Assembly: GCA_015222065.1 (NCBI GenBank)
Contig: JADFUQ010000249.1
Span: 1-7,567 of the forward strand
DNA length: 7,567 nucleotides
Direction of reading: 5' to 3'
DNA from: Bacteroidota bacterium
GTDB taxonomy: Bacteria > Bacteroidota > Bacteroidia > Bacteroidales > VadinHA17
The notes below the pieces were generated by a model that saw nothing but the letters and a program-made list of their open reading frames with translations, searched no databases and was not told where the DNA came from. This document shows, piece by piece, positions 1-6,005 of the stretch. Every line of letters starts with the position of its first letter. Position 1 is the first letter of the stretch. A program made the position numbers and the translations under genes.

Positions 1-115
1 CTCCGCCACCAAGATGTATTAATGGTTCACCTTTAGCTTTTAATATTGCGGCTGTTTCATTTAGCAGCAACGTTGCAGATTCTGCTATTGATCTGCCTAT
101 AATACTTATACTCAT
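1..115 (-). CDS. Class I/II PLP-dependent aminotransferase, N-terminal fragment (runs off the window)
   Basis: Reading the minus strand from the ATG at 115-113 gives 38 open codons before the window ends. The translation begins MSISIIGRSIAESATLLLNE and continues AAILKAKGEPLIHLGGG. A short N-terminal segment with S-A-T-L, then a helix containing K-A-K-G, then a strand ending in L-x-x-G is the usual opening of fold-type I aspartate aminotransferase-like enzymes; the final Gly-rich turn corresponds to the L-G-x-G-E-P-D region near the substrate entrance. Such enzymes are cytosolic, use PLP and move an amino group between an amino acid and a 2-oxo acid. The catalytic lysine and PLP-phosphate residues lie outside the window, so the substrate cannot be assigned. 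The upstream DNA has only a weak -7-like match (TACTATTG, minus strand 127-120, one mismatch). The family call rests on N-terminal pattern only. Confidence 0.72.
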   Translation of the reverse strand, partial: MSISIIGRSIAESATLLLNETAAILKAKGEPLIHLGGG

Positions 116-183
116 AATACAATAGTATTAGATTGCTTTGTTTTTATTTCGAATATAATAAATTCCCTGAATTGTAACTATTC

Positions 184-226
184 AGTGTCTAAATAAAGAA
201 GTGACTAAAGTGTCTAAAGTGCCTAA
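184..226. repeat. Tandem 9-bp repeat, consensus AGTGNCTAA
   Basis: Four 9-bp units are visible: AGTGTCTAA at 184-192, AGTGACTAA at 200-208, AGTGTCTAA at 209-217 and AGTGCCTAA at 218-226. The last three are contiguous; a 7-bp A-rich segment separates the first. Only the fifth base varies among units. The block is non-coding and is the first of three neighbouring arrays built from different units. Confidence 0.75.
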
Positions 227-235
227 AATTGAAAA

Positions 236-270
236 ATCGTGAATCGTGAATCGTGAATCATGAGTCGTGA
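236..270. repeat. Tandem 7-bp repeat, consensus ATCGTGA
   Basis: Five contiguous 7-bp units lie at 236-270: three exact ATCGTGA copies (236-242, 243-249, 250-256), then ATCATGA (257-263) and GTCGTGA (264-270). The array end, GTGAAG (267-272), can pair with CTTCAC at 283-288. The GTGA core is complementary to the TCAC cores of the pyrimidine-rich array that follows, so the blocks may fold back on each other. Confidence 0.8.
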
Positions 271-318
271 AGCTTTTACCTTCTTCACCCCATTATCTCA
301 ATACCTCATTACCACACT

Positions 319-368
319 TACTCATTTTTTCACCTACTCACCTTACTCACCTACTCACCATACTCAAC
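319..368. repeat. Pyrimidine-rich tandem repeat, consensus TACTCACC
   Basis: Exact 8-bp units TACTCACC lie at 335-342, 344-351 and 352-359, with a TACTCAAC variant at 361-368 and a degenerate copy at 319-325; single extra bases break the phase. The flanking bases (281-318) are a looser version rich in CTCA and TCAC. The reverse complement, GGTGAGTA, shares its GTGA core with the 7-bp array just upstream, giving an imperfect inverted arrangement. Confidence 0.72.
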
Positions 369-444
369 TTTTCTTCACCATAAGCACTAATTAGCTACCA
401 TGAATTTAATATGACATATTGTAAGATGCAAATTTGATAAAAAA

Positions 445-476
445 TTGAGTTATAAACTGAAAAATAATTAATATTG
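445..476 (+). promoter_or_regulatory. Candidate Bacteroidota-type promoter for the 529-1047 gene
   Basis: TTG at 445-447 is followed after 21 bp by TAATATTG at 469-476, which matches TAnnTTTG in all but one position. The spacing is slightly longer than the usual 19 bp. A start about 6 nt downstream would give a leader of roughly 45 nt before the ATG at 529. The region is AT-rich and such matches arise by chance, so this is tentative. Confidence 0.35.
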
Positions 477-528
477 TACAACATAACCGGGATAATAGTA
501 AATCAGCTTCAAAATAAAATAACAATAT

Positions 529-1047
529 ATGGAAATACTCGAGGTTTTAAAATACACTTTACCTGCATTAATCGTTTTTCTAACAGCTTATTTTCTTATC
601 AGAGCATTTATCCGAAACGATCAGGAAAAACGAAAACATGAGATAATCCTTCAAAATCAGAAAAACGTCACACCTATCAGACTGCAAGCATATGAGCGAG
701 TTATACTTTTTCTTGAAAGAATTTCGCTTGAATCTCTTATTATGCGAACCAGCAAGCAGGGAATGACCAGTAAGCAAATACAAACATCCATGCTTAATGC
801 AATAAGAGCAGAATTTGATCACAATCTTTCACAACAAGTATATATGACACCTGCTGCCTGGGAGATAATCAAAAATGCAAAATTCAACACCATTAAAATT
901 ATCAATTCATCCGCAGATCATGTAAAACAAGGTGCCCCGGCTATCGAATTCAGCCGGTATATACTTGAAAAAGTTATGGAAATGGATAAAGAGCCAACAA
1001 AAATCGCTCTTGATTATCTTAAAAAAGAGGTTAGTACATTTTTTTAA
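529..1047 (+). CDS. Membrane-anchored conserved protein of unknown function (Bacteroidota DUF7935-like)
   Basis: The 172-residue product has one N-terminal hydrophobic segment (about residues 9-28, running from TLPALIVFL to the basic residues after AFI) and then a charged, mostly helical domain. A lysine/arginine-rich stretch (29-46) right after the membrane segment suggests the domain faces the cytoplasm. Two blocks look conserved: TPIRLQAYERVILFLERI at 48-65 and the stretch 95-118, with EFDHNLSQQVY and a Trp at 111. From memory this resembles a small Bacteroidota-specific family called DUF7935; that name is unverified. No catalytic motif is visible. The gene converges on htpG and is the only plus-strand protein gene here, so it is probably monocistronic. 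The ATG at 529 is the natural start because the membrane segment follows at once. No Shine-Dalgarno sequence is seen. Function unknown. Confidence 0.85.
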   Translation: MEILEVLKYTLPALIVFLTAYFLIRAFIRNDQEKRKHEIILQNQKNVTPIRLQAYERVILFLERISLESLIMRTSKQGMTSKQIQTSMLNAIRAEFDHNLSQQVYMTPAAWEIIKNAKFNTIKIINSSADHVKQGAPAIEFSRYILEKVMEMDKEPTKIALDYLKKEVSTFF

Positions 1048-1114
1048 CCTGTATTATTATTCTTTTTACATTTTAGACATTACATAAGGTTCTTCAGGAT
1101 AATACTTAGTTATA

Positions 1115-1222
1115 TTGGAATGTTGGAATGTTGGAATGTTGGAAATTCCCTTTATTCCATTATTCCATCTTTTCTTCTATCTTCCCATAATTCCATTATT
1201 CCACTATTCCATTATTCCATTA
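1115..1222. repeat. Inverted pair of 8-bp tandem arrays between convergent genes
   Basis: The left arm has TTGGAATG units at 1115-1122, 1123-1130 and 1131-1138 plus a partial fourth to 1144. The right arm has ATTCCATT-type units at 1154-1161, 1162-1169, 1190-1197, 1198-1205, 1206-1213 and 1214-1221, with a pyrimidine-rich interruption at 1170-1189. The GGAAT cores of the left arm pair with the ATTCC cores of the right arm on the same 8-bp period; about 6 of every 8 positions pair, with two mismatches between. The last unit overlaps the htpG stop codon (1222-1220). Lying between convergent genes, the structure could act as a bidirectional terminator or mRNA 3'-end stabiliser; this is inferred. 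There is no clean T-run directly after it. Confidence 0.75.
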
Positions 1223-3265
1223 CATTATATCTATACTTCGTTTAACAAATTTACTTAATTCCTCTCCTTTAAGCATATTGTTTGAAAGTAAGGCAAGGTC
1301 AATCAGTTGTTTCACCAGTTTATTTTTGGATCCATATTCTGAAAGAACTTTCCCTTTTTTATCATTCAATTCATCTATCTTTTTCTTCAGATCTTCAATC
1401 CTGTCTTTCTCCTCCTGCTTTATTTCTTCATTCTTTTTACCTTCCTGATCTTTCTCAAATTTAGATTTATTATCCTCTAAAGGTTTGACTTTTTCATTTA
1501 GTTTTCTCACATCTTCGCCAACCATATTATCCATTTCCTCTGCAATTTTTATTACCAAAGGATGGTTACTGTTAACAACAAGGTTGAAACTGTCAGGCAG
1601 ATTACCATACATATTCATTCCACCTCCCATTTCCGACATATCTTTCATTCTCCTCATAAATTCCGACTGGACAATAGTCATTGGATGTTCTTCCTCTTTC
1701 AGGTTTTCAAAAGAGACGATAAAATTATCTTGTTTGGGAATTTGTGATTGAATAACAGGAGACAAATTATTTTTCTGTTCAGCGGTAAGTTTAGACTCAG
1801 AAACATCATCTTTTTGAATAAGCTTATCAATAACATCAGAATCAACACGAACAAAGCGTGTATTAGTAAATTTTTGTTCCAGATGATTCAAGAAATGAGT
1901 ATCAAGCTGTCCGTCCATTAAAAGAACATCATATCCTTTCTTATTAGCTTTTTCTATAAAAGTGAATTGTTCTTCAGCATTGGTGGAATAAAGATAAATA
2001 AGTGTTTTATCCTTATTGGTCTGGTTCTCTTTAATAAGATCTTTATATTCCTTAAAAGTAAAAAACTTACCATTGGTATTCTTAAACAAAGTAAATTTCT
2101 CAGCACGATCATAAAATTTCTCATCTGTAATCATACCATAATGAATAAATAATTTCAAATCGTCCCATTTTTTTTCAAATTCGGGACGTTCTTTTTTATA
2201 AATATCATTCAACTGGTCTGCAACTTTCTTTGATATATGGCCTGATATTTTCTTAACATTCGGATCATTTTGCAGGAAGCTTCTTGACACATTAAGGGGA
2301 ATATCAGGTGAGTCAATAACGCCATGCAATAAAGTCAGAAATTCAGGCACAATTCCCTCAACTGAATCTGTAACAAATACCTGATTACAATACAGTTGTA
2401 TCTTATTCTTCTGTATCTCAATGTTATTTTTTATTTTAGGAAAATAAAGAATTCCCGTTAGATTAAATGGGTAGTCAACATTAAGGTGAATATTAAAAAG
2501 AGGTGCCTCCTGCATTGGATATAAATCATTATAAAATTTCTTGTAATCCTCCTCTTTCAGGTCAACAGGCTTTCTGGTCCAGGCAGGTTTAGTATCATTA
2601 ATTATGTTATCTTTTTTGGTTACAATTTCTTTTCCGTCCTTCCATTCTTTTTGTTTTCCAAAAGCTATTTTAATTGGCAGGAAACGGCAATATTTATTAA
2701 GAAGTTCATTTATTTTTGATTCTTCAAGATATTCTTTTAATTCTTTATCCAGATGCAGTATAACATCCGTACCAATAGTTTTCTTTTCAATCTCATCGAT
2801 AGTAAATTCCGGGTTTCCATTACAAACCCATTTAACAGCTTTCGCTCCTTTCTGGTATGATCTGGTTATTATCTCAACCTTTTCAGATACCATAAAAGTA
2901 GAATAAAAGCCCAATCCAAAATGACCTATTATATTACCCGATTGATCCTTATATTTTTCCAAAAAATCTGCTGCACTTGAGAAAGCTATTTGGTTGATAA
3001 ATTTTTCAATTTCATCAGCTGTCATTCCAATTCCATGATCTGATACAGTTATAGTTTTTTTCTTTTTATCAAGCTTTACACGTATAGTCTCACTACCAAG
3101 TTTCCCTTTATAATCTCCCACCGAAGCAAGTGTTTGAAATTTTTGGGTAGCATCAACAGCATTAGAAACCAGCTCTCTGAGAAATATTTCCTGATCAGAA
3201 TACAAAAATTTCTTTATTATTGGAAAAATATTCTCTGTTTTTACATCAATTTTCCCTTTTCTCAT
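1220..3265 (-). CDS. htpG: HtpG, bacterial Hsp90 molecular chaperone
   Basis: HtpG is a cytosolic, dimeric, ATP-driven chaperone that remodels client proteins, often with the DnaK system. The 681-residue product has all three domains. The N-terminal GHKL ATPase domain (about 1-215) shows ELVSNAVDA at 31-39 with catalytic Glu31 and Mg-binding Asn35, DHGIG at 76-80, the GHFGLGF lid loop at 114-120 and Gly-Thr at 165-166. The middle domain carries PLNVSR (323-328), whose Arg328 matches the arginine that contacts the ATP gamma-phosphate. The C-terminal domain includes a Met-rich amphipathic stretch (536-557) typical of the client-binding helix. A Lys/Glu-rich, probably coiled-coil segment at about 593-640 makes the protein longer than the roughly 624-residue E. 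coli form; I recall similar length in other Bacteroidota. The start fits because residue 1 lies just before the first conserved helix. The gene has its own candidate promoter and its stop overlaps a repeat array. Confidence 0.98.
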   Translation of the reverse strand: MRKGKIDVKTENIFPIIKKFLYSDQEIFLRELVSNAVDATQKFQTLASVGDYKGKLGSETIRVKLDKKKKTITVSDHGIGMTADEIEKFINQIAFSSAADFLEKYKDQSGNIIGHFGLGFYSTFMVSEKVEIITRSYQKGAKAVKWVCNGNPEFTIDEIEKKTIGTDVILHLDKELKEYLEESKINELLNKYCRFLPIKIAFGKQKEWKDGKEIVTKKDNIINDTKPAWTRKPVDLKEEDYKKFYNDLYPMQEAPLFNIHLNVDYPFNLTGILYFPKIKNNIEIQKNKIQLYCNQVFVTDSVEGIVPEFLTLLHGVIDSPDIPLNVSRSFLQNDPNVKKISGHISKKVADQLNDIYKKERPEFEKKWDDLKLFIHYGMITDEKFYDRAEKFTLFKNTNGKFFTFKEYKDLIKENQTNKDKTLIYLYSTNAEEQFTFIEKANKKGYDVLLMDGQLDTHFLNHLEQKFTNTRFVRVDSDVIDKLIQKDDVSESKLTAEQKNNLSPVIQSQIPKQDNFIVSFENLKEEEHPMTIVQSEFMRRMKDMSEMGGGMNMYGNLPDSFNLVVNSNHPLVIKIAEEMDNMVGEDVRKLNEKVKPLEDNKSKFEKDQEGKKNEEIKQEEKDRIEDLKKKIDELNDKKGKVLSEYGSKNKLVKQLIDLALLSNNMLKGEELSKFVKRSIDIM

Positions 3266-3316
3266 TTTATCAATATTTTTAGTTATACAATTATATCAAA
3301 ATCACCATCCTCCTGA

Positions 3317-3348
3317 CAAAGTATATGCCAACAGAAAACACCTGACAA
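3317..3348 (-). promoter_or_regulatory. Candidate htpG promoter
   Basis: On the minus strand TTG (3348-3346) is followed after 20 bp by TATACTTTG (3325-3317), a -7-like box with one extra base in the variable part. Both boxes sit at the edge of a repeated nonamer (plus strand CCTGACAAA at 3312-3320 and 3341-3349), 29 bp apart. The implied leader is about 45 nt. No CIRCE-type heat-shock operator is visible in the 103-bp gap (3266-3368), and no clear terminator for the upstream gene is seen there. Confidence 0.42.
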
Positions 3349-3368
3349 ATAGTCACAGATAGGTTATT

Positions 3369-3929
3369 TCAGGTATAAAAAATTTCAGGGTGTATGAAAT
3401 AAGCAATTATTGCTATGATAATTATAAGTAAAACAAAGAATAACAGAATTTTAAGAGGCAAAATTCTTGCTTTACGCTTTTTTTCAAGATTTTTCTCGCT
3501 TATTAAACCCTTAACATGATTTAGAATCCTAAGTACAGAACTGTCATTCTTAGGAATGATTCCGATAGTACCAGCAGTAATTAATTCGTTATGTATATTT
3601 ACATCTTTCTGGTTAGTAAGAACAAATACATTAAAATCCGGATAGATATTTTTAATTTTTTTTACACTATTAATCAATTTTTCTTTTTCTGAAGTACCAT
3701 CATAATTATTTTCGGTATTTAAGAAAAATATATTTATACTAGTGTTGTCAATATTTGAAGTCTTCAGGTGATCACATAAAGCATCTGATGTTGAGAACAA
3801 ATGTACCCTGTATTTCTCTTCATTTGATAGTTTTTCCTTAACCAGTGGAAAAAAAGCCCTGTTCTGGTCAACAAAATAAATAAAGACCAGCTTCTTTTTT
3901 TTAATATTCTTAAAAAAATCAGTTACCAT
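3369..3929 (-). CDS. Degenerate receiver-like protein with C-terminal membrane anchor
   Basis: The 186-residue product has a receiver-like alpha/beta domain (about 12-145) and a strongly hydrophobic C-terminal segment (about 158-179) preceded by a basic KKRKAR patch (150-155), so the domain should face the cytoplasm. Receiver landmarks are partly kept: one acidic residue at the end of strand 1 (Asp21, FVDQN), a Thr after strand 4 (Thr105, VLTN) and the conserved Lys after strand 5 (Lys127, in GIIPKND, following AGTIG as in genuine receivers). The strand-3 phosphorylation site is Asn71 (FFLNTEN) instead of Asp, so aspartyl phosphorylation is not expected. There is no output domain. The gene starts 19 bp after the aminotransferase stop and is probably co-transcribed with it and the LytTR regulator. 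A -7-like box (TATTTTTG, minus 3941-3934) lies 4 bp upstream of the ATG and could be chance. Function unknown; a phosphorylation-independent membrane scaffold or signalling partner is inference. Confidence 0.8.
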   Translation of the reverse strand: MVTDFFKNIKKKKLVFIYFVDQNRAFFPLVKEKLSNEEKYRVHLFSTSDALCDHLKTSNIDNTSINIFFLNTENNYDGTSEKEKLINSVKKIKNIYPDFNVFVLTNQKDVNIHNELITAGTIGIIPKNDSSVLRILNHVKGLISEKNLEKKRKARILPLKILLFFVLLIIIIAIIAYFIHPEIFYT

Positions 3930-3948
3930 ATTTCAAAAATAAGATAAA

Positions 3949-5136
3949 TTATTGAGTTTCTTCAATCAATTCCAGTAACCGGTTCGAAACCATTCTTATT
4001 TCATCATCCGATATATTAAGAGGTGGAGTAATACGGAAAGAATCAGATCTGAACAGGAAGGAGTCAAGCAAGAATCCTTTTCGAGGTGCTTGTTCGATAA
4101 GTCGTTTAGCATGATCCGGATATTTAAGCTCAACAGCTAAAAACAAGCCCATCCCCCTAAATTCTCTTATTGCCTTATGACGGATAAGTTTTTTAAACAA
4201 CTTGCCCTTTCTGTTAACATCTGCAATCAATTTTTCTTCCAGGAGTACCTGCAGGGCAGCATGAGCTGCTACACAAGAAACAGGATGACCCCCAAAGGTT
4301 GTAATATGACCAAGGGAGGGATTAGTTTTTAGCTGAGACATATTCTCAGAAGATGAAATAAACGCACCCAATGGCATTCCTCCCCCTAATGCTTTGGCAA
4401 GTACTAAAATATCAGGCAAAACCTTAAATTGCTCGAAAGCAAACAATGATCCTGTTCGTCCAAATCCTGTTTGCACTTCATCAAATATCAGAAGGGTGCC
4501 GGTTTTCAAACACCGCTTCTTTAGTTTAGGCAAAAAGTCATTCACCGGCACTATCACACCTGCTTCAGCTTGAACCGGTTCTACTACAACACATGCAGTT
4601 TCAGAACCAATTTGATCCAGTTGATCTTTCCGGTTAAATTCCAGAAACCGGATTGATGGGACAAGAGGACGGAAAGCATCTTTATACGATTCGTCACCAA
4701 GAATACTGAGGGCCCCATGAGTACCACCGTGATAAGATTTCCTAAAGGCAACTATTTCATGGCGACCTGTTATACGCTTAGCAAGCTTCATAGCCCCTTC
4801 CACAGCTTCACTTCCCGAATTAACCAGGTAAACTGAACTGAGGGTTTCCGGAAGATGGTCAGTTAGTAATTTTACCAGTTCTATCTGCGGTTTTTGGACT
4901 AACTCTCCATATACCATTAGATGAAGATGCTTATCAACCTGGTCTTTAATAGCTTTAATGACTTTAGGATGATTATGTCCCAAATTACTTACACAAACAC
5001 CCGATATTAGATCAATATACTTTTCCCCTGAAGGAGTAAAAAGATAGATGCCCCGCGCCTTCTCAATTTCAAATGCGGGGGGATTAGCAGATGTTTGTCC
5101 AAAATGTCTCAGGAACAACTGTTTGTGTGAGGTCAT
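3949..5136 (-). CDS. Class III (ornithine/acetylornithine-type) PLP aminotransferase
   Basis: This 395-residue enzyme is a fold-type I, class III aminotransferase, cytosolic and near the family's usual length. Visible landmarks are SGSEA at 107-111 (PLP-phosphate loop), YHG at 135-137 (ring stacking), EPVQAEAG at 186-193, the IFDEVQTGFGRTG block at 217-229 with Asp219 for the pyridine nitrogen, the Schiff-base lysine Lys248 in LAKALGGGMPLGAF, Thr280 in TTFGGHP and Arg368 in RITPPL for a substrate carboxylate. Relatives act on acetylornithine, ornithine, 4-aminobutyrate or lysine with 2-oxoglutarate; the sequence alone does not decide. No other arginine or lysine pathway genes are nearby, so an argD label would be unsafe. 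It starts 29 bp after the LytTR gene and is followed after 19 bp by the receiver-like gene, suggesting one transcript. No in-frame upstream ATG was found before the LytTR stop region. Confidence 0.93.
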   Translation of the reverse strand: MTSHKQLFLRHFGQTSANPPAFEIEKARGIYLFTPSGEKYIDLISGVCVSNLGHNHPKVIKAIKDQVDKHLHLMVYGELVQKPQIELVKLLTDHLPETLSSVYLVNSGSEAVEGAMKLAKRITGRHEIVAFRKSYHGGTHGALSILGDESYKDAFRPLVPSIRFLEFNRKDQLDQIGSETACVVVEPVQAEAGVIVPVNDFLPKLKKRCLKTGTLLIFDEVQTGFGRTGSLFAFEQFKVLPDILVLAKALGGGMPLGAFISSSENMSQLKTNPSLGHITTFGGHPVSCVAAHAALQVLLEEKLIADVNRKGKLFKKLIRHKAIREFRGMGLFLAVELKYPDHAKRLIEQAPRKGFLLDSFLFRSDSFRITPPLNISDDEIRMVSNRLLELIEETQ

Positions 5137-5165
5137 GGATGAAAAGGTTAGGAATATACAGGAAG

Positions 5166-5876
5166 TTACTTAACAATGAGATTAATATCATTAATCAACT
5201 GATCCTTATAGGACTTACCTATTGGGATATTTATGTTTTCATCTTTAAACCCCAATTCTACTGAATTGTCCTTTATTACTTTGATCCTGGATTTATTAAC
5301 AATGTAAGAACGGTGGACCCTGATGAAAATATCTGAAGGCAATTTCTTTTCAATCGCTTTCATAGTAAAATGTATCGTAACCTTTTCATATAATGTATTT
5401 AGTATTATATAATTTTCCAGAGCTTCTACCCAAACAATATCTTCATATTTCATTCGGATAAGAGTAGAGCCTTTTTTTATAAAAATCTCCCTGCTATTTT
5501 CAATATTCTTCGTCTCTGTTTTTTTTCTATTCTGAGCTCTCTCAACTGCCTGAATAAATCTGGAATAGGTAATCGGTTTTAACAAATAATCGGTAACATT
5601 AAAATCAAAAGCCTGTAATGCATACTTGTCACGTGATGAAGTAATAATTACCTGTGGCAGTTTTTTGAGGCTTTTTAAGAATTCAATACCATCCATTTCA
5701 GGCATTTCAATATCCAAAAAAATTAAATCTATTTTTTGGTCATTTTCTTTCAATAAATTAATCGCATCAATAGCATTCTCAAAAGATTCAACTTTAGTAA
5801 AGCCTTCAGTTCTTCCAACATATTCTTCAATAAGCATTCTGGAAAGCTTATCATCTTCTACTATAATACAATTCAT
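5166..5876 (-). CDS. LytTR-family response regulator (receiver plus DNA-binding domain)
   Basis: The 236-residue protein has an intact receiver domain (1-115): acidic cluster Glu7-Asp8-Asp9, phosphoacceptor Asp55 in FLDIEMPEMDG, Thr79 in VIITSS and Lys100 in LLKPI. A charged linker (116-130) leads to a LytTR DNA-binding domain (131-234) with the typical VEALENYIIL (150-159) and FIRVHRSYIVN (184-194) signatures. It should be a cytosolic transcription factor activated by phosphorylation. In Bacteroidota such regulators usually pair with a LytS/YehU-type membrane kinase, but none is encoded next to it here, so it looks like an orphan regulator. It heads a probable operon with an aminotransferase and a membrane-anchored degenerate receiver. 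A perfect -7 box lies about 75 nt upstream. Target genes are unknown; LytTR proteins often bind paired direct repeats and may regulate their own operon. Confidence 0.96.
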   Translation of the reverse strand: MNCIIVEDDKLSRMLIEEYVGRTEGFTKVESFENAIDAINLLKENDQKIDLIFLDIEMPEMDGIEFLKSLKKLPQVIITSSRDKYALQAFDFNVTDYLLKPITYSRFIQAVERAQNRKKTETKNIENSREIFIKKGSTLIRMKYEDIVWVEALENYIILNTLYEKVTIHFTMKAIEKKLPSDIFIRVHRSYIVNKSRIKVIKDNSVELGFKDENINIPIGKSYKDQLINDINLIVK

Positions 5877-5950
5877 ATATAAGTTATTATGTTAATTTGC
5901 CTTTTAACCATAAAAAAACAACACCTTATCAATAGAATCATTACGTTCAT

Positions 5951-5958
5951 CAAAGGTA
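5951..5958 (-). promoter_or_regulatory. Candidate -7 box upstream of the LytTR gene
   Basis: The minus strand reads TACCTTTG at 5958-5951, an exact TAnnTTTG match, in the 129-bp gap between the methyltransferase gene and the LytTR gene. No TTG occurs at the standard spacing, so this may be an activator-dependent or weak promoter. It would give a leader of about 65-70 nt. The same gap holds a weak hairpin at the methyltransferase stop (5988-6006) but no clear terminator. Confidence 0.42.
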
Positions 5959-6005
5959 ATAAAAAACAGATGTTATTTATAATTGTAATACCTTTTATTT
6001 CGGTA

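Larger units (their letters stand above)
116..528. other. 413-bp divergent intergenic region with short tandem repeats
   Basis: This region separates the minus-strand aminotransferase from the plus-strand gene at 529. No convincing ORF is seen on either strand. From left to right it holds a weak -7-like match for the aminotransferase (127-120), a 6-bp inverted repeat (CTGAAT 167-172 and ATTCAG 180-185), then three blocks of different short tandem repeats (184-226, 236-270, 319-368, listed separately). An AT-rich stretch with a candidate plus-strand promoter near 445-476 follows. Nothing specific is seen at 370-440. Confidence 0.7.

Noticed and set aside
184..368. CRISPR array
   Set aside because: The repeats are 7-9 bp, contiguous and without unique spacers, and no cas gene is present.
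580..822. Minus-strand 80-codon frame opposite the small membrane protein gene
   Set aside because: Antisense to a better supported gene, Cys/Ser/Phe-rich, and without family resemblance.
1282..3316. Several plus-strand frames of 60-100 codons opposite htpG
   Set aside because: They lie antisense to a clearly genuine chaperone gene and their Ser/Phe/Ile-rich compositions are typical of antisense shadows.
3934..3965. Internal promoter for the receiver-like gene (TTG, 21 bp, TATTTTTG on the minus strand)
   Set aside because: The -7 match is exact, but it lies 4 bp from the start codon and partly inside the aminotransferase gene in AT-rich DNA; chance is as likely, so it is only noted with the gene.
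3949..5136. Assignment as argD (acetylornithine aminotransferase)
   Set aside because: Class III motifs fit, but the same residues occur in ornithine, lysine and GABA aminotransferases and no arginine biosynthesis neighbours are present.
5626..5895. Plus-strand 89-codon frame opposite the LytTR receiver domain
   Set aside because: Antisense to an intact receiver domain with all catalytic residues; no independent support.
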